From assembly GCA_932521035.1 (NCBI GenBank), contig OW051494.1:3582001-3646000 (forward strand): a stretch of DNA of 64,000 nucleotides, in the 5' to 3' direction. Both the position numbers and the translations under genes were made by a program. Source of the stretch: Oscheius dolichura (lineage: Eukaryota > Nematoda > Chromadorea > Rhabditida > Rhabditidae). Under the pieces are notes generated by a model that was given only the letters and a program-made list of their open reading frames with translations, had not been told where the DNA came from and searched no databases. Positions 59,999-64,000 of the stretch are shown one piece after another (the stretch's first letter is position 1; each line of letters begins with the position of its first letter).

Positions 59999-61115
59999 AT
60001 GGCCCGCCGCTACTCCGTACGGCTTCTTTCTTTTCTGGATGACAACTGCCAGTTTAGAATCAGAAGAAGAAGAACACCAAGGAGAGGCAGTCCTCCTACA
60101 ATCTGCGCTTCAAGGTGCGCCGTCCGTCCTCTCGTGGTCGAGCCAGGGCGTCTCCCGACCGTCGTTCCCGTAGTAGAATCTCCTCGGCCTCTCCGTCCTT
60201 CTCATCCAGCCGTTCGAGGAGCCGATCTCCCCCTAGGACCAGCACTTCCAAGAGCCACACTCGAGAGAGGAGCCGCAGTCCCGTTGCTGTCTTCTCTCGC
60301 AAAGGCGAACGCAAGGAAGTGAGCCCCATCCGTTCCCGTTCTCCGCCTCCTCTGGACCGGGACGATCACATGGCGCTCCTCCTGACTCCCGACAAGGAGG
60401 ACAATGTGCAGATAGGTCTGGCAGAGAAGTTGGTGGTCGAGGGAGATCTGGACGTGAAGACCGTGATGCTCTTCTACAAAAAGGACGATCTGCTCGTCGT
60501 CGACAGCCAAGTGATCATCGTCCCGAAGGGAATAATCGAGCAGGAGATGAAGTGGCAAATCCAGCGCTTGCGACCTGACAAGAAGGTTTACGTGCACCGA
60601 TTCGCCGACGGGGAGGACGAGATGGAGCTGATGGAGGTGTCGGTGATGACCTCGGACAAGGCCATCTTCATTCGACGCGTCTCGGGGATGAGTCTCGCTG
60701 GCAAGACGAGCATCTTCTGCTGCCACCCGACTGAGAAGATTTCGCCCGTGCGATTCGGAGACGAGGCGGGTGTCTTGAATCTGGAGGACATCTACAGCGT
60801 GACCAGGAGTGAGACGGCCATTTCGCGAAGATCAAGAACGTGAGCGTGACGCCGGCCGCCTGGGCGGTGAAGACGACTCGCGGCGGACACTTCCAGGCCG
60901 CCCCGGCATATGGCATTATCCGGCCTGGAGCTACGACGAAGATCAGTCTGAGGTTCGCCGGCTTTGGCGGAGGCGAGGAGCCCAGCCCGACCGACCGAGT
61001 GGACGTTGTGTGGAGGGACGTGGAGGCGGACGCCGTCTTCGCCCGGCAGCTCTTCCTGGCCGACAACATCGTCATCCAGAAGAAGGTCCTGCCGATCCGC
61101 TACCCCCCTAACTGA
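59999..61115 (+). CDS. RS-rich protein with C-terminal MSP domain
   Basis: Exons: ATG to 60018 (MARRYS), then after a 41-nt intron to about 60801, then after a 38-nt intron (gtgacc..atcaag) to the stop. Residues ~25-90 are an Arg/Ser region with SRSRSRSPPRTSTSKSHTRE. A middle region of ~100 residues (VQIGLAEKLVVEGDLDVKTV ... WQIQRLRPDKKVYVHRF) is not recognised. The end is an MSP fold: SPVRFGDEAGVLNLEDIYSN, VSVTPAAWAVKTTRGGHF, then APAYGIIRPGATTKISLRF and VIQKKVLPIRYPPN, matching the MSP KT, G-L-P and P-I-Y-P marks. The MSP half is recoverable only across the second intron. Confidence 0.85.
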
Positions 61116-61428
61116 TCGTAGAAATAAATAAATACTGTATTCCATCGTGTCTTTTTCTTCTCTCTCGAATACTGTAAGAGTTATAGCCGCCGCCGGATAA
61201 GGGAAGGCGACTCGAGAGCCGCCCGCCCGTAATGAGCCCTCCCTCGGTATCTGAGATGAGCAAACAGCGGCGCAGCTCCCCGGCACGATTAGCTTGGAAT
61301 TTACATCTCTGGAACAATTAGGCAACGGACAACGGAAGAACTCCGCCAAGAAGACGCCTCCAACGGATGATTTTCAAAAGGAAGAAGAAGACAATGAAGT
61401 AGGCAACAACCGACATTGAATCCTCCAT
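61108..61428 (-). CDS. possible small single-span membrane protein
   Basis: Tentative. MEDSMSVVAYFIVFFFLLKI is a good membrane anchor followed by IRWRRLLGG. A 33-nt intron (gttcttcc..gttccag) then joins to RCKFQANRAGELRRCLLISD and a Gly/Ser/Arg tail, about 95 residues in all. Its stop would overlap the end of the MSP gene by 8 bp tail to tail, and the final residues are the antisense of that gene's poly(A) region, which lowers confidence. Confidence 0.3.
61122..61127 (+). terminator. poly(A) signal AATAAA
   Basis: Seven bases after the MSP gene stop codon. Confidence 0.6.
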
Positions 61429-62182
61429 CCTCCTTCCGTCTGTGGCTGCTATGTTTAGTCGGGTGTTTTGTAGTAAACAACGATAAAAGCTTGAGAAGCG
61501 ATTGGCTCTCCACATAACTTCCGAGCTATGGAAATGATATGGCGTCACCCTTTTTTTCTTATTTTTTGGTGGCTCGTGGGGTAGAAGATGCCAAGGAATG
61601 CAATGGTGTAACTTTTGAATGGTGTTCTTTCGATTTTTCAGCTAAAATCTTCGATTGTTCACAAAAAATGATAGATTGTTGAATAAACTCGGGGTTTTCC
61701 CCAATAAAATCGGCTCAAATCGGGAAAATTCTTCCACCACTAAACTCAGCTCGTCGAGGCGGTCCCAATAAGCTATTAAAATATGGTGGTCCAATAGAAA
61801 ATAAAAAAGTTATTTTTTTCGTCTTCGAAGTTTTGAATGAGGATTTTAACCGCCAAAATCGCATTTTCAGAATTTCTAATTATGGTATTCGTGATCAGCC
61901 CAAAAAACTGAGTTAGATAGCCTAGGTTAGAAGTCATTCTGAGATCCGTCACCGCACTCGATTCCTCGAGCCTTATGGAGATCGCCTATTCTAGTCCCAA
62001 GAGGATTGGAGTCAGACCTCTAGAGGAAGAGTATACCGAATGTAAGAGTGACACCCATGCCGAGTGTGGAAACGGCACTCTGGTCAATGTGAACCGGAAA
62101 TAATGGAAATACCACGCGTCACAGGTCTTTTTGTTCTTCTTCTGGCCGAAAACCGGGTTCCAACTTTTTGACAATCAGAACT
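61429..62182. other. intergenic, AT-rich
   Basis: About 750 bp of AT-rich DNA before the lipase; no gene seen. Confidence 0.4.
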
Positions 62183-63555
62183 ATGCGTTCACTTCTCGTC
62201 GCTTTTTTCTCTCTTTTCTCTGGAAATTTAGCCGAAGACCCGGAGATATCGATGGCCGTCGTGAGGAAAAGGACCAATACTCTTTGAAGAGACCCTTTTC
62301 AGCCGGAGATCATCGAAAGATGGGGCTACCCGGCGGAGAGACACCCGGTGACGACGGAGGACGGCTACGTCCTGGAGATGCACAGGATCCCCCACGGGAA
62401 GGGTAGGTACTGAGTCAGATTCGAGGGCCTCCTCCCAGATGGGACTGCCAACTCCTCCCGGCCGGTGGTGTTCCTTCAACACGGCCTCCTGGCCGCCAGT
62501 TCCTCGTGGGTAACCAATCTGCCCCACCTCTCCTTGGGTTTCATCCTGGCTGACGCCGGGTTCGACGTGTGGATGGGGAACAGTCGCGGAAACACCTACT
62601 CCCGGCGGCATGTCTCCTTGGATCCGTCGGAGAGAAAGTTCTGGCACTTCTGGTGACTTCCCCTCTGGTTATAGACACCCTTTCCAGTTGGGACCACATG
62701 GCCCGGTACGATCTCGATGCGTCTATCGACTATGTCCTGGAGCAGACGGGACAGGCGTCAGTCTTCTACGTCGGCCACTCACAGGGCACACTGACGATGT
62801 TCTCGAAACTGTCGATGGACTCGGCCTTCGGGAGCAAGATCCGCCAGTTCCATGCACTCGCCCCAATCGCCACTGTGAGGCACATCAAAGGCTTCATCAA
62901 GGTACTCTCCTACCTGCCCCTCGACCTGGCCTTCGCCATGATCGGAGGAGGCGAACTTCTTCTCAATAATGACGGCATCTTTGCCCACCTGGTGAAACTC
63001 CCCTGTACCAATGTGAGACTGCCTCTCTTCTGTGTAAATCAACCACTTCTAGCCAATAACGATAGAGATCTGTTCGAACCTCCTGTTTTCCACAACGGGA
63101 TACAGTAGTAACCAGATGAATGTCTCGCGGATCCCCGTCTACCTGGCCGACTACCCGGCAGGCACCTCCACCCAGAACATCCTCCACTGGGCGCAGCTGG
63201 CCCGTTTCGGTGAACATCGAATGTTCGACTATTTCATCCCCTATTTCAATAATTTACACTATGGACAGGTCTGTAATTTCGGATGAAATGAGGGGAACTG
63301 GTTCAGGACTCTGCCCCCTATTATGATATCTCAAAGGTCGCTGTCCCCACCTATTTATATAGCTCTCCGTCGGATTGGCTGGCATCGGAGGACGACGTCT
63401 CGGACTATTTGATACCGAGATTATCAAAAGACGTTCTAAAAGGAGACACTCGACTGGACAATTTCAATCATCTCGATTTCATATGGGGAAACCTTGCCGC
63501 GGCCGAAGTTTACCAGCCAATGATTAGATCAATGTTACTAGATCGGAGTCGTTGA
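62183..63555 (+). CDS. lysosomal-type acid lipase (LIPL family)
   Basis: About eight exons. Signal peptide [17 protein letters not shown], then [51 protein letters not shown] (oxyanion region), [50 protein letters not shown] with the GHSQG nucleophile, [34 protein letters not shown] then [20 protein letters not shown], and [10 protein letters not shown] with the catalytic His. It follows human LIPA throughout, including the C-terminal half, where a 40-nt intron (gtgagact..ttctag) removes an apparent frame break. Secreted or lysosomal ester-lipid hydrolase; C. elegans relatives (LIPL-4) link lipolysis to longevity. Confidence 0.93.
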
Positions 63556-63753
63556 TGCTTATTCCTCAGATAAATAGTTGTTCTCCTAATTTCCCACTTT
63601 TACCATCCTTCTTCATAATTTCAGATGGTTTGTAAAGAAACTGATACATCCCGGTCCGGGTCAGCTTCTCTGGCCCACAAAAATAGATCATCTGGACATG
63701 TCCTAACCACCAAATTCACCAAATATCGATAGTACGCTGTGCTTATTATTGTA

Positions 63754-64000
63754 ATGGATCGTGTAGCCGAGTGGTTGTTCGGGCCGACTGGTCAAAAAGA
63801 GAAGAAGACGCCAGATGCCGCTGCGCCTGTCCCTTCCAGAAAACCTTCTACCGCATCCAAGAAGAAGAGCGCCAGCGACGAGGGCGAGGAGGAAATCCTA
63901 CGATCAATTCGAAAATAACCGAGGCTGTTTCAGAAACGGAACGACTACAACATTTTCTGTCATCGTTGCGAGGAGCCGGTAAGCCGGGACGACGCCGGGA
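63754..64000 (+). CDS. partial gene at window edge, possible zinc-finger protein
   Basis: ATG at 63754 opens MDRVAEWLFGPTGQKEKKTP, a Lys/Ser-rich stretch and EEEILRSIRK before a stop at about 63918. A second block, after the acceptor tgtttcag near 63931, reads KRNDYNIFCHRCEEP with a C-x2-C pair and is followed by gtaagc. No GT donor was found that joins the two in frame, so they may be parts of different transcripts. Truncated by the window end. Confidence 0.35.

Noticed and set aside
60202-60726. 174-codon minus-strand frame over the MSP gene
   Set aside because: Leu/His/Val-rich antisense shadow; the plus strand carries the recognisable MSP fold.

Overview
The window reads as nuclear DNA of a nematode. 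Direct support is a C. elegans-type supplementary nuclear receptor (9.3-11.1 kb), a major sperm protein (MSP) domain protein (60.0-61.1 kb), a GT92/DUF23 glycosyltransferase and an HNF4-like receptor zinc finger of the nematode expansion. Genes are cut into many exons by very short introns, mostly 31-45 nt with gt..(t)ttag/ttcag borders, so most real proteins appear only after joining exons. Several genes carry a splice-acceptor-like tttag/ttcag within about 25 nt of the ATG, as expected with spliced-leader trans-splicing. Species is not determinable from the sequence alone.

Layout. 0.1-6.5 kb: a small secreted Cys-rich peptide, then a minus-strand run (secreted Cys-rich protein, Cys-rich single-span protein, dual oxidase maturation factor, protein tyrosine phosphatase). 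6.5-9.3 kb: no gene seen. 9.3-13.7 kb: nuclear receptor and SLC22-type transporter. 13.8-15.8 kb: an IL-17-like secreted protein (minus). 16.6-18.4 kb: unrecognised soluble protein. 18.5-21.1 kb (minus): NR2E-type receptor, two tandem-duplicated PPxY membrane proteins, a secreted mini-protein. 22.1-25.9 kb: an M1-family aminopeptidase-like protein without its zinc site. 26.3-27.6 kb: neuferricin.

From about 27 to 47 kb the base composition drops visibly to AT-rich and the gene content changes to conserved housekeeping genes: RNF113/CWC24, HDHD3-like phosphatase, elongin B, UTP25, a DUF3105 protein, ATOX1, a CDK2AP homologue, DPH7, RGP1, two related repeat proteins, lipoyl synthase and MIF4GD. 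Both borders fall inside genes (neuferricin at one side, MIF4GD at the other), so this is one genome with a compositional domain, not a chimera.

47-64 kb is GC-rich again: an atypical Ras-like GTPase, DCAF4, a nostrin-type F-BAR/SH3 gene with a complete GT92 gene nested on the opposite strand inside one intron, Na,K-ATPase beta subunit, a two-PDZ protein, an RS-rich MSP-domain protein, a lysosomal-type acid lipase, and a truncated gene at the edge.

Gene packing is extreme: convergent stop codons 8 bp apart (407/416), a shared two-way poly(A) region (13733-13747), 11 bp between two same-strand genes (37874/37886), and a nested gene whose stop lies 9 bp from the host splice site. No tRNA, rRNA, CRISPR or intact transposon was seen. 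One dispersed repeat family has two copies (3058-3237 and 29566-29692).
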